Shown: positions 1 to 5,904, counted from the first letter of the stretch. The stretch: DNA of 8,112 nucleotides from DATKZB01 sp035528235 (GCA_035528235.1 DATKZB010000259.1:1-8112), one strand, 5' to 3'. A program made the numbers and translations. The notes: generated by a model not told the origin, from the sequence alone.

Positions 1-31
1 TAGGCCGCCAGGAACACGCTTCAGGCCCGAT

Positions 32-57
32 CGCGGCGGCCTGGGAAGGCCGCCGCG
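32..57. repeat. Perfect 11-bp-stem hairpin at the left edge
   Basis: Arms cgcggcggcct (32-42) and aggccgccgcg (47-57) pair perfectly around the loop ggga. There is no T-run on either side, so it is not a canonical intrinsic terminator. It is the last of three strong hairpins beyond the end of the aminotransferase gene and could still act in transcript end formation or stability. Confidence 0.75.
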
Positions 58-94
58 CGACAAGTGGCGTTGTAGGATTAAGGGTTGGGGCTCT

Positions 95-122
95 GCGCGG
101 TGGGTCCCCGTACCCACCGCGC
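95..122. repeat. 28-base hairpin element, copy A
   Basis: Arms gcgcggtgggt (95-105) and acccaccgcgc (112-122) form 11 perfect pairs around a six-base loop. It is an inverted relative of copy B at 144-171, with 25 of 28 bases shared when one copy is reversed. No T-run follows. Confidence 0.85.
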
Positions 123-143
123 CGACCGGTAATCGTGCCTCGA

Positions 144-171
144 GCGCGGCGGGTGCGGGGACCCGCCGCGC
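144..171. repeat. 28-base hairpin element, copy B (inverted)
   Basis: Arms gcgcggcgggt (144-154) and acccgccgcgc (161-171) form 11 perfect pairs around loop gcgggg. Relative to copy A, one stem pair has changed from T-A to C-G with both partners altered, so pairing is kept. The two copies are head to head across a 21-base spacer, an arrangement typical of paired REP elements. Confidence 0.85.
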
Positions 172-214
172 AAATGGGTTGTCGGCCGCGCAAATGGGTT
201 GTCGGCCGCGCAAA
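166..214. repeat. 20-bp tandem repeat, two full copies plus a partial third
   Basis: The unit ccgcgcaaatgggttgtcgg occurs perfectly at 166-185 and 186-205, and its first nine bases recur at 206-214. The first copy begins inside the right arm of hairpin copy B, so the array seems to have grown from the hairpin's edge. The rest of 1-253 holds no supported gene. Confidence 0.9.
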
Positions 215-253
215 CTCCGTCCGGCGTTGCTCCGATGACGGCGCGCCGCCGGT

Positions 254-1381
254 CTACAGCCGCGCGATGGCCGACTTCAACGTCTCGACGACCAGGTCCT
301 GGTCGGCCTGTGATAGGCGATTGTAGAACGGCAGGGCGATGGTCCGGGCGGCTATTCTTTCGCACACCGGGAAGTCGCCCGGCTGGTATCCGAACCGCTC
401 GGCGTAGAACGGCTGAAGGTGGACCGGGCTGAAGTAGTTGCTGCACGCGATGCCGTGGCGGCACAGGTCCTCCAGGACGGCGTCGCGGTGCTCCTGCGTG
501 AACCGGTCGGCCAGCCGCACCACGAACACGAACCACGATATCGTGCCCTCGGCGTACGGGGCGGGCAGGACGAGTTCCTCGACGTCGGCCAGTTTTTCGA
601 TGTACCGTGCCGCCACCCGCCCCCGTGCCTCGATGAACTGTGGCAGCCGGGCCAGTTGCGCGAGACCCAGCGCGCAGTTGATGTCGGACAGGCGGTAGTT
701 ATAGCCGAGCCTGGCATGGGCCAGCCACCCGCCGCCGCTGGCGCGTCCCTGGTTGCGCAGGCTGACACACAGGTCGGCCAGGCGGTCGTCGTCCGTGACG
801 ATCATACCGCCCTCGCCAGTGGTCATCTGCTTGTTCGGGTAGAAGGCGAAGGTGGAGGCCAGGCCGAACGTGCCGGCCAAGCGGCCCTGGTAGGTGGCGC
901 CGACGGCCTCGCAGGCGTCCTCGACGACGGGCACGCCGTGCCGGCGGCCCAGGTCCATCACGCGGTCCATCGGCATGGGCCGGCCGAAGATGTGGACGGG
1001 CAACAGCAGGCGTGTCCGCTCGGTGACGGCCGCCTCGAGTTTCTCGACGTCGAGGTTCCAGGTCGTCTCGTCGATGTCGACGAAGACGGGCGCCGCCCCC
1101 TCAAAGAGGGCGCAGTTGGCCGACGCGATGAAGGTAAAGGGGGTGGTAATCATCTCGTCGCCGGGCGCCAGACCCAGCGCCCGTACCAGCAGGTGCAGGG
1201 CCGACGTGCCCGAGTTCACCGCCACGCCGCGCGCCATCCCCATGAACGCCGCAAACGCCTGCTCGAACTCCGGCAACTTGGGGCCAAGGCTGAGGTACGG
1301 TGTCTGGAGGACCGCGACCACGGCGTCGATGTCGGCCTGGGTGATGTCCGGCCGCGCGAGTGGCACACGTTCGTCCGGCAT
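254..1381 (-). CDS. DegT/DnrJ/EryC1/StrS-family PLP-dependent sugar aminotransferase
   Basis: This 375-residue protein has the usual length of the family, which transfers an amino group, normally from glutamate, to a keto group on a nucleotide-linked sugar in the cytoplasm. Seen directly: an N-terminal VPLARPDI segment; the phosphate-binding NSGTSAL at about 56-62; PFTFIAS at 81-87; VEDACEAVGA at 153-162 with Asp155 placed to contact the PLP ring nitrogen; and FYPNKQMTTGEGG at 180-192 with Lys184 as the Schiff-base lysine. All expected catalytic positions are intact. The ATG at 1381 is preceded by GAGGAG with a 7-base spacer, which fixes the start. It is the last gene of the cluster, 92 bases after the TPR gene. 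The pairing with a PglC/EpsL-type transferase resembles PglE/EpsN aminotransferases, which make 4-amino-4,6-dideoxy sugars. The exact sugar is inference, and no acetyltransferase or dehydratase partner is present. The family call is firm; the substrate is unknown. Confidence 0.95.
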   Translation of the reverse strand: MPDERVPLARPDITQADIDAVVAVLQTPYLSLGPKLPEFEQAFAAFMGMARGVAVNSGTSALHLLVRALGLAPGDEMITTPFTFIASANCALFEGAAPVFVDIDETTWNLDVEKLEAAVTERTRLLLPVHIFGRPMPMDRVMDLGRRHGVPVVEDACEAVGATYQGRLAGTFGLASTFAFYPNKQMTTGEGGMIVTDDDRLADLCVSLRNQGRASGGGWLAHARLGYNYRLSDINCALGLAQLARLPQFIEARGRVAARYIEKLADVEELVLPAPYAEGTISWFVFVVRLADRFTQEHRDAVLEDLCRHGIACSNYFSPVHLQPFYAERFGYQPGDFPVCERIAARTIALPFYNRLSQADQDLVVETLKSAIARL

Positions 1382-1388
1382 GAAGAAA

Positions 1389-1394
1389 CTCCTC
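1389..1394 (-). promoter_or_regulatory. Strong ribosome binding site of the aminotransferase gene
   Basis: The minus strand reads GAGGAG seven bases before the ATG at 1381. It is one of the two strongest Shine-Dalgarno sequences in the window and it sets the start of the aminotransferase. It suggests translation independent of the TPR gene 92 bases upstream. Confidence 0.75.
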
Positions 1395-1442
1395 GTCCCC
1401 CACGCTTGTCTGCGGAGACCGCATCAGGCGGCCGAAGGCAGG

Positions 1443-1470
1443 CGCCGGCCCCAGGCCTGGCACGCCGGCG
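1443..1470 (-). other. Hairpin in the spacer after the TPR gene
   Basis: Seven-base arms (1443-1449 and 1464-1470, cgccggc/gccggcg) pair perfectly around a 14-base loop that contains the palindrome ccaggcctgg. It begins 3 bases after the TPR stop, which is itself a double TGA TGA. No U-run follows on the transcript, so this is not a standard intrinsic terminator. It may be an mRNA-stabilising structure or a chance feature of GC-rich DNA. Confidence 0.35.
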
Positions 1471-1473
1471 TCA

Positions 1474-3234
1474 TCAGCCCTGGAGCCTGGCCAGGCGGAG
1501 AAAATACGTGGCCCGGTCGAAACCCGGCTCGAGGCGAAGGACCTCGGCCAGCAGGTCGGTGGCGTCACCGTACCGGCCGCTGAAGTAATAGATGTAGGCC
1601 AGGAGGAACTTCAGGTCGGCCGACCCGGAACGGATTTCGACCTGCCGCTCCAGGTTCTTGAGGTGCCGGTCATACTCCTCGGCGCTGCCGTAGAACTCCT
1701 GGAGACGGAACTCGAACAACCCCCACCCCGGCTCGATGGCCAGGGCCTTCTCCAGGCACCGGATGCCCTGTCGATACTCGCCGTTGGCGTAGGCGGCGTG
1801 GGCCATGGCGAACGACGCGAACGGGTCGGTGGGCCGCGCCTTGTGGGCCGCGCGGTACGACTCGCTGGCCTGGGTGAAGTCGCCCATGAAGAACCGGAAA
1901 TCGCCCAGCCTCATCTGGTCCTCGAACGACTGGGGCCCGTTGCGCAGCGCGTTGATGAGTTCGGCCCGGGCCTCGGGGCTCAGGGCGGGTTCCTCCAGGC
2001 CGGTCATGTCGGCCGCCAGGCGGGCGACGTTCGGGTCGGTCGGATGCCGGACGGTCTCGGCCACCCCGGCGCGCTTCATGACGGCCAGCAGGTTTCGGGC
2101 GACCTCGTCGGCCCCGGCCAGTTTTGCCAGGCGGTCCTGGGCTTCGGGCCAGCGGCCCTGGAACAGGTCGACGAAGGCCAGCAGGAAGTTCAGGTCGGCG
2201 TCGTCGCCCTTGCGGGCCAGTTGGGCCTCGATCTCGGCCCGGACGTCGGCCAGGTCGTCCGGGTTACGGAAGACGTCCTGGAGGTTCGAGCCGACGATCC
2301 GCACCGTGTCGGGCCAGCCTTGCGCCAGGGTTAGCGACCGGCGCACCTCGGCCACGGCCTGGAGGGTCTCCCCGGCCGCCAGAAGGCACAGGGCGTAGGC
2401 CCTTCGGGCGGTCGCGTTGGTCGGGTCGCGGTCGGCCAGTATCTTCCAGGCCTGGCCGGCCGTCGCGTAGCGGCCGTTGTTGAACAGGTGGTTGCCCAGC
2501 GCCGCCAGTTGGGTGTCGTAGAGTTGCTCCATCTGGGGACCCTTGGCGGGCGGCCTGCCGGCCAGGAGGGCCTCCATGAGGTCCAGGAAGGCCGGTTCGC
2601 CCAGGCTCTGCTGCACCTCGTCGGTAAACGGCGCGAGGAAGACGTCGGGCTTGACGGTCCCACCGCCCACCAGGTCGGTCCGCGAGAAGAACCCGTACCC
2701 GACCTCGGGCTGGTCCACCAGCGGGAAGGGGAACATGAACTCGCGGAACCCGAACCGCAGTTGGCCGACGCTGGGGCCCTCGGTCTTCCTGGCCCGCTCG
2801 GCCAGGGCCAGCGTCGTTTCCCTGAGTTTGGTGAACCGGCCCCGCTTGGCGAAGTTCAGCGAGTCGATGCTCCGCACGGGCACCAGCGTCAGCGGCCCCA
2901 GGCCGGGCCCCGGCGCCAGGTCCTGCGGCCCGACCGTCGTCGACATGTTGCGCTGGAGCGTAACGTTGATATTCGGGCTGGCCAGGTAGCTGGCACTCTG
3001 GGGGGCGGGCCGGTTGAGGAACCCGGCCGTCGTCGAGTAGCCGGCCCTGTTACCGAGCGTGCGGTTGATGCCATGGGACGGAAGGTTGTAGAGGAAACCC
3101 GTGCTGGGCCCCCCGCCGATGCTGCGCAGGGTTCCCTGGGCCCACGCCGGCACGGCGGCGGCACAGACGACCGCCGCCACAACGGCCACGGCGGCCGCCT
3201 TCATGCCTACCCGTCCCATCGGTCTCGTTGCCAT
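1474..3234 (-). CDS. Secreted tetratricopeptide-repeat protein with an internal duplication
   Basis: About 586 residues from the ATG at 3234. Residues 1-32 form a signal peptide: a basic start (MATRPMGRVGMK), a hydrophobic Ala/Val stretch, then PAWA-QG, a clear signal peptidase I site. Residues about 33-155 are Gly/Asn/Ser-rich with no recognised domain. Residues about 244-374 and 438-569 are helical TPR-like blocks that resemble each other; the last (about 444-569) contains clear TPR units such as ALAIEPGW and VLRLEPGF. The protein is probably periplasmic or surface-associated and may scaffold a polysaccharide assembly or export machine; that role is inferred from its place between a lipid-carrier phosphotransferase and a sugar aminotransferase. 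The start at 3234 is preferred because GGGGA lies 5 bases upstream. An in-frame ATG at 3252 (592 residues) has no ribosome site and would lengthen the n-region, and ATG 3204 is also possible. There is no lipobox, so it is not a lipoprotein. Confidence 0.85.
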   Translation of the reverse strand: MATRPMGRVGMKAAAVAVVAAVVCAAAVPAWAQGTLRSIGGGPSTGFLYNLPSHGINRTLGNRAGYSTTAGFLNRPAPQSASYLASPNINVTLQRNMSTTVGPQDLAPGPGLGPLTLVPVRSIDSLNFAKRGRFTKLRETTLALAERARKTEGPSVGQLRFGFREFMFPFPLVDQPEVGYGFFSRTDLVGGGTVKPDVFLAPFTDEVQQSLGEPAFLDLMEALLAGRPPAKGPQMEQLYDTQLAALGNHLFNNGRYATAGQAWKILADRDPTNATARRAYALCLLAAGETLQAVAEVRRSLTLAQGWPDTVRIVGSNLQDVFRNPDDLADVRAEIEAQLARKGDDADLNFLLAFVDLFQGRWPEAQDRLAKLAGADEVARNLLAVMKRAGVAETVRHPTDPNVARLAADMTGLEEPALSPEARAELINALRNGPQSFEDQMRLGDFRFFMGDFTQASESYRAAHKARPTDPFASFAMAHAAYANGEYRQGIRCLEKALAIEPGWGLFEFRLQEFYGSAEEYDRHLKNLERQVEIRSGSADLKFLLAYIYYFSGRYGDATDLLAEVLRLEPGFDRATYFLRLARLQG

Positions 3235-3287
3235 ATCGTTCCCCACGTCCATTGTCGGCCAAACAGGGCCCCCAAGGCAAGGCCTTA

Positions 3288-4490
3288 TCAGCTTCCTCGC
3301 TTGCGGGCCAGGTACCGGTCGGCGGCGGCCCTCTCGTCAGCCGACATGCGCAGGAACCCCAGGTGCCAGACGACGGCCAGCACCACCAGGCCCAGCCCCA
3401 GGTAGATGAGCGACGCGAACCGCCCGGGAATGTAGAGCACCGTCAGCCCCGTGACAGCCAGCAGCATGCCCGCCGCAAACAGGATGCCCACGGTCGTCCG
3501 CACCGACAGCCCCAGCCGGTCGACCATCTGGTTGTACACGTGGCTGCGGTCGGGCATCATGATGGGCCGCCGGTTCACGACGCGACGGATCACGGCCACC
3601 CCCGTGTCGAAGATCGGCAGCCCGAAGATGAACAACGCGCCGACGAACCATTTCACGATGCCGAACCGGCTCGAGAACATGATCATCATGGCCGCCAGCG
3701 CATAGCCGATGAACACACTGCCCGCGTCGCCCATGAAGATCCGCGCGGGCGGAAAATTGTACGGCAGAAACCCGATAACCGCCCCCGCCAACGCGAACGA
3801 CACCATCATGATCAGACGCGAGTGCTCGTACGTCACGCCCCCAGGGAACCACGCCGGGTTCGCCCACGCCGTCAGCGACGTCGCCAGCAGCAGGAACCCC
3901 ACCGAAATCGTGACCGTGACGCCCGAACACAGGCCGTCGAGACCGTCGAGAAGATTCGTGGCATTGGTCGCGCCGATCACCACCACGAAGTGCATGACCA
4001 GGCACACCCCCATCACGAAGACGGAGTCCCTGGCGAAGTGCAGGGTCGGCAGCCACGGCAGTTCCGGAAACGCCAGCCACCGGATGCCCCCGGCCAACAA
4101 GATGGCCCCCGCGATGGCCTGGCCCAGCAGTTTCAGACGCGGGCTCAGGTCCTTGATGTCGTCAATCAGGCCCGTCGCGAACGCCACGAACCCCCCGGCC
4201 ACCAGGGCCCCCAGCACCCCCCAGTCCACGTCCTCGCCCACCGCGCCGTAGATGAGCACCGGCACCGTCCAGGCGAACCAGATGGCGCACCCCCCCAGGT
4301 ACGGGATGGGCGCCTTGTGGATCTTCACGGCCTGGTCGGGCTTGTCGCAGATGTTCGCGCGCAGGGCGATCCACCGGCAGATGGGCGTGCCCAGCAAGCC
4401 CAGCAGCAGCGACACCACGAACACCCATATACCCGGTGTCCACAACTGGTGGAGCACATCCACCCACCCCGGCGACTCCGGAGGGAACAT
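3288..4490 (-). CDS. WecA/TagO/MraY-family polyprenyl-phosphate glycosyl-1-phosphate transferase
   Basis: A 400-residue polytopic membrane protein with about ten or eleven hydrophobic segments. The family transfers a sugar-1-phosphate from a UDP-sugar to undecaprenyl phosphate at the inner membrane, the first step of many envelope glycans. Visible motifs in order: IHKAPIPYLGG (57-67), GLIDDIKDL (107-115) with the Mg-binding Asp110-Asp111, NATNLLDGLDGL (176-187), NFPPARIFMGDAGS (245-258) and PIFD (292-295). The late cytoplasmic motif reads DRSHVYNQ (314-321) where many relatives have DRxHLHHRL. A short basic tail ends the protein. AAAGGA lies 7 bases before the ATG at 4490. It follows the ATP-grasp gene by 59 bases and precedes the TPR gene start by 53. 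It is more likely WecA/TagO-like than MraY because it sits in a sugar cluster without peptidoglycan genes. The sugar donor is unknown. Confidence 0.95.
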   Translation of the reverse strand: MFPPESPGWVDVLHQLWTPGIWVFVVSLLLGLLGTPICRWIALRANICDKPDQAVKIHKAPIPYLGGCAIWFAWTVPVLIYGAVGEDVDWGVLGALVAGGFVAFATGLIDDIKDLSPRLKLLGQAIAGAILLAGGIRWLAFPELPWLPTLHFARDSVFVMGVCLVMHFVVVIGATNATNLLDGLDGLCSGVTVTISVGFLLLATSLTAWANPAWFPGGVTYEHSRLIMMVSFALAGAVIGFLPYNFPPARIFMGDAGSVFIGYALAAMMIMFSSRFGIVKWFVGALFIFGLPIFDTGVAVIRRVVNRRPIMMPDRSHVYNQMVDRLGLSVRTTVGILFAAGMLLAVTGLTVLYIPGRFASLIYLGLGLVVLAVVWHLGFLRMSADERAAADRYLARKRGS

Positions 4491-4510
4491 ACGGCTGTCC
4501 TTTCCGTCCT

Positions 4511-4528
4511 CCCCCCCAACCCCGTCCC
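4511..4528 (-). other. Possible G-quadruplex in the leader of the WecA-like gene
   Basis: On the minus strand, runs of 3, 4 and 7 G separated by two-base linkers (GGGACGGGGTTGGGGGGG) can supply four G-triplets with short loops. It lies in the 59-base spacer, just upstream of the ribosome site of the next gene, where an RNA quadruplex could affect translation. It could equally be a by-product of high GC. Confidence 0.3.
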
Positions 4529-4549
4529 GTCTCAGCAGGCCGCTATGCC

Positions 4550-5572
4550 TCAGTCTCTGTCGCCGACGGTCTCATCCGGTCCGCTCGGCACCTCGACGTC
4601 TCGGCCCCGGCAGAAGACGGCGTCGTCGTACCGCAGCATCACGAGGCCGTCCTCCCAGGCCCCCGGGTCGATAGTCGGCACCCGGCCCAGATGTTCCTCA
4701 ATCAGCCAGCGCGGGAAGTCGGCCCCGGCCCGGATGGCCAGCGGCGCGCCGCCGCCGAACCGCGGGTTGATCTCGATGAAACGCACCCGCCCGTCCTCGG
4801 TCAGGAAACACTGGAGCGTCACCACGCCCACGCATTCGCCCAGCGCCTCGACCAGCCCGAGGCTCTGACGGATGATCTCCGGGTGGCGGACCGTCACCGC
4901 CTTGACCACCTCGCCGCCGCGCACCTGGAGCCGGCGCCGCGGCACGGCGACGCGCGGCACGCCGTCGAGGCCGGCGTAGACGTCGACGGTGTATTCCTGG
5001 CCGTCGACGCATTCCTGGACGACAGTCTCCTCAGCCGCCCGCTGCTGGTAGAACTCGAGCGCCTCGCGGTCGGCCAGACGATGAACGTCTCTGGCACTGG
5101 AACCGTACCGCGGCTTCATGAACAGCGGAAACGCGGCCTTCAGGGCCTGCTTGTGGGTGAACACCTCGGGCGTGTCGAACCCCTTGGCCTTCAGAAACTC
5201 GAACGTCTGCCGCTTGTCGCGGCACACGGCCACCACCTGCGGCGAGGAGATGAGCAACCGCGCCCCTACGGCCTCGAACCGCTCGCGCGCCGCCGCCAGG
5301 TCGGCCAGTTCCCAATCGATCAGCGGCACGACCATGCCCACCCGGTGCTGCCGGCAGATGTCCAGCAGGGCCTCGACGTACGCCGGCCCTTCCTTGGCCG
5401 ACGGCACCAGGAACCCCTCGTCCACCCGGTGAAACGCCGCCGCCAGACGCGAGTGGTCCGCCCCGTACAGCCGGCCCTTCAGGCGCAGGCCCTTCAGGGC
5501 GCCCCGGAACGCCTCCAGCAGCGCCACCCGGCGACCGACACACGTCAGAAGGATATTCACCGTTTCAGGCAT
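4550..5572 (-). CDS. ATP-grasp ligase, carbamoyl-phosphate synthase large-subunit-like
   Basis: This 340-residue cytoplasmic protein has the layout of stand-alone ATP-grasp enzymes, which activate a carboxylate as an acyl phosphate and join it to an amine. The N-terminal pre-ATP-grasp domain starts with NILLTCVGRRVALLEAF (6-22). The nucleotide-binding part has DK (119-120), FMKPRYGSSARDV (151-163) with Lys153 and a small-residue loop, then QECVDGQEYTVDV (186-198). The metal site is FIEINPRFGGG (265-275) with Glu267 and Asn269. These residues are all present, so the enzyme should be active. It resembles the CarB-like proteins often found in polysaccharide clusters, whose substrates are mostly undefined. 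An amide modification of an amino sugar is a reasonable inference given the aminotransferase in the operon. The ATG at 5572 has AAGGG 7 bases upstream. It is the first gene after a promoter-like sequence and is followed by the WecA-like gene. Confidence 0.92.
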   Translation of the reverse strand: MPETVNILLTCVGRRVALLEAFRGALKGLRLKGRLYGADHSRLAAAFHRVDEGFLVPSAKEGPAYVEALLDICRQHRVGMVVPLIDWELADLAAARERFEAVGARLLISSPQVVAVCRDKRQTFEFLKAKGFDTPEVFTHKQALKAAFPLFMKPRYGSSARDVHRLADREALEFYQQRAAEETVVQECVDGQEYTVDVYAGLDGVPRVAVPRRRLQVRGGEVVKAVTVRHPEIIRQSLGLVEALGECVGVVTLQCFLTEDGRVRFIEINPRFGGGAPLAIRAGADFPRWLIEEHLGRVPTIDPGAWEDGLVMLRYDDAVFCRGRDVEVPSGPDETVGDRD

Positions 5573-5635
5573 GTCGTGGCCCTTGACCCGCGACTTGGCG
5601 TCGGGCGGTCTCCAGCGGCCCTACCGCCCACCGAT

Positions 5636-5663
5636 AGCATACTCGCCTTCCGTCGTATGTCAA
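5636..5663 (-). promoter_or_regulatory. Probable sigma70-type promoter of the ATP-grasp operon
   Basis: The minus strand carries a perfect TTGACA (5663-5658), a 16-base spacer and TATGCT (5641-5636), which matches the -10 consensus at four of six bases. It lies in the only clearly AT-rich patch of this intergenic region, about 64 bases before the ATG at 5572, and predicts a leader of roughly 55-60 bases. It would drive the four genes from the ATP-grasp to the aminotransferase gene. A dyad, GTATG-12-CATAC (5655-5676), overlaps the -35 box and might be an operator. Confidence 0.55.
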
Positions 5664-5691
5664 TAAAGTACCATACCGTTTCCCGGCCCCC

Positions 5692-5750
5692 GTTAGCCGG
5701 CCGACCCCGTTAGCCGGCCGACCTCGTTAGCCGGCCGACCCCGTTAGCCG
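5692..5750. repeat. 17-bp tandem repeat, three copies plus a partial fourth
   Basis: Units at 5692-5708, 5709-5725 and 5726-5742 read gttagccggccgaccyc and differ at one base. A fourth starts at 5743 and runs into the palindromic element after eight bases. Read in the shifted frame CGACC-NN-GTTAGCCG, the unit is also the flank of the palindromic elements that follow, where it appears twice in reverse orientation (5783-5797 and 5866-5880). Confidence 0.9.
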
Positions 5751-5790
5751 CGGGGCTTGCCCCGCGCGCCCGCCAAGGCGGGCGGCTAAC
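5743..5790. repeat. Two-hairpin palindromic element (REP-like, three-way junction)
   Basis: Forty-eight bases fold without a single base outside stems or loops. The outer stem gttagc/gctaac (5743-5748 with 5785-5790) encloses hairpin 1 (5749-5766, cgcgggg-cttg-ccccgcg) and hairpin 2 (5767-5784, cgcccgcc-aa-ggcgggcg). It lies about 120 bases beyond the stop of the sugar transferase gene and upstream of the ATP-grasp promoter. It has the character of bacterial REP/BIME elements. No RAYT transposase gene is in the window. Confidence 0.8.
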
Positions 5791-5821
5791 TCGGTCGTGC
5801 GCCGTTACACGTGCCACGGCT
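5782..5821. repeat. 40-bp direct repeat, copy A
   Basis: This 40-base block starts gcggctaactcggtcg, ends cgtgccacggct and recurs at 5865-5904 with a single difference (g versus a at 5799/5882). It begins inside the right arm of the two-hairpin element, so duplication carried part of that element with it. Confidence 0.9.
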
Positions 5822-5836
5822 TGCCTCGGGCGAGCC
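5818..5836. repeat. Small hairpin between the repeat copies
   Basis: Arms ggcttgcc (5818-5825) and ggcgagcc (5829-5836) pair over eight positions with one G-T wobble around a tcg loop. It fills part of the interval between the two 40-bp direct repeats and adds a third type of palindrome to the mosaic. Confidence 0.5.
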
Positions 5837-5845
5837 ATGCACCTC

Positions 5846-5873
5846 GGCGCGCGGGGCAAGCCCCGCGGCTAAC
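5846..5873. repeat. Inverted 28-bp copy of the palindromic element
   Basis: These 28 bases are the perfect reverse complement of 5743-5770, the left outer arm plus hairpin 1 of the two-hairpin element. Hairpin 2 is missing here. The two copies could pair with each other as a 28-bp stem around a 75-base loop, or each could fold its own hairpin. The copy runs directly into copy B of the 40-bp direct repeat. Confidence 0.9.
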
Positions 5874-5904
5874 TCGGTCGTACGCCGTTACACGTGCCAC
5901 GGCT
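5865..5904. repeat. 40-bp direct repeat, copy B
   Basis: This copy matches 5782-5821 at 39 of 40 positions. It ends only nine bases from the stop codon of the sugar transferase gene (5913-5915), so the repeat mosaic starts essentially at the 3' end of that transcript. Confidence 0.9.

Noticed and set aside
1..60. The end of another gene at the left edge
   Set aside because: No frame with gene-like composition reaches the edge, and most of the stretch is occupied by a hairpin.
166..214. A CRISPR array
   Set aside because: The repeats are directly adjacent with no spacers, there are only two full units, and no cas gene is present. The 17-bp array at 5692-5750 is rejected for the same reason.
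419..1588. Plus-strand open frame opposite the aminotransferase gene
   Set aside because: It is a GC-driven antisense frame rich in Arg, Gly and Gln with no domain or ribosome site, and the minus-strand gene has all catalytic motifs. The plus-strand frames at 3228-4868 and 6572-8023 fail for the same reason.
3127..3234. A lipoprotein signal on the TPR protein
   Set aside because: The only Cys in the hydrophobic stretch is preceded by Val-Val rather than a small residue, so no lipobox is formed, and a good AWA signal peptidase I site follows.
5743..5790. A tRNA or tRNA-like gene, because of the cloverleaf-like folding
   Set aside because: It is only 48 bases, has two arms rather than three, near-minimal loops, no anticodon loop and no TTC-type T-loop.
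5691..5904. An insertion sequence or its remnant
   Set aside because: No transposase fragment, no terminal inverted repeats around a gene-sized body and no target duplication are visible. The region is only short palindromes and repeats.
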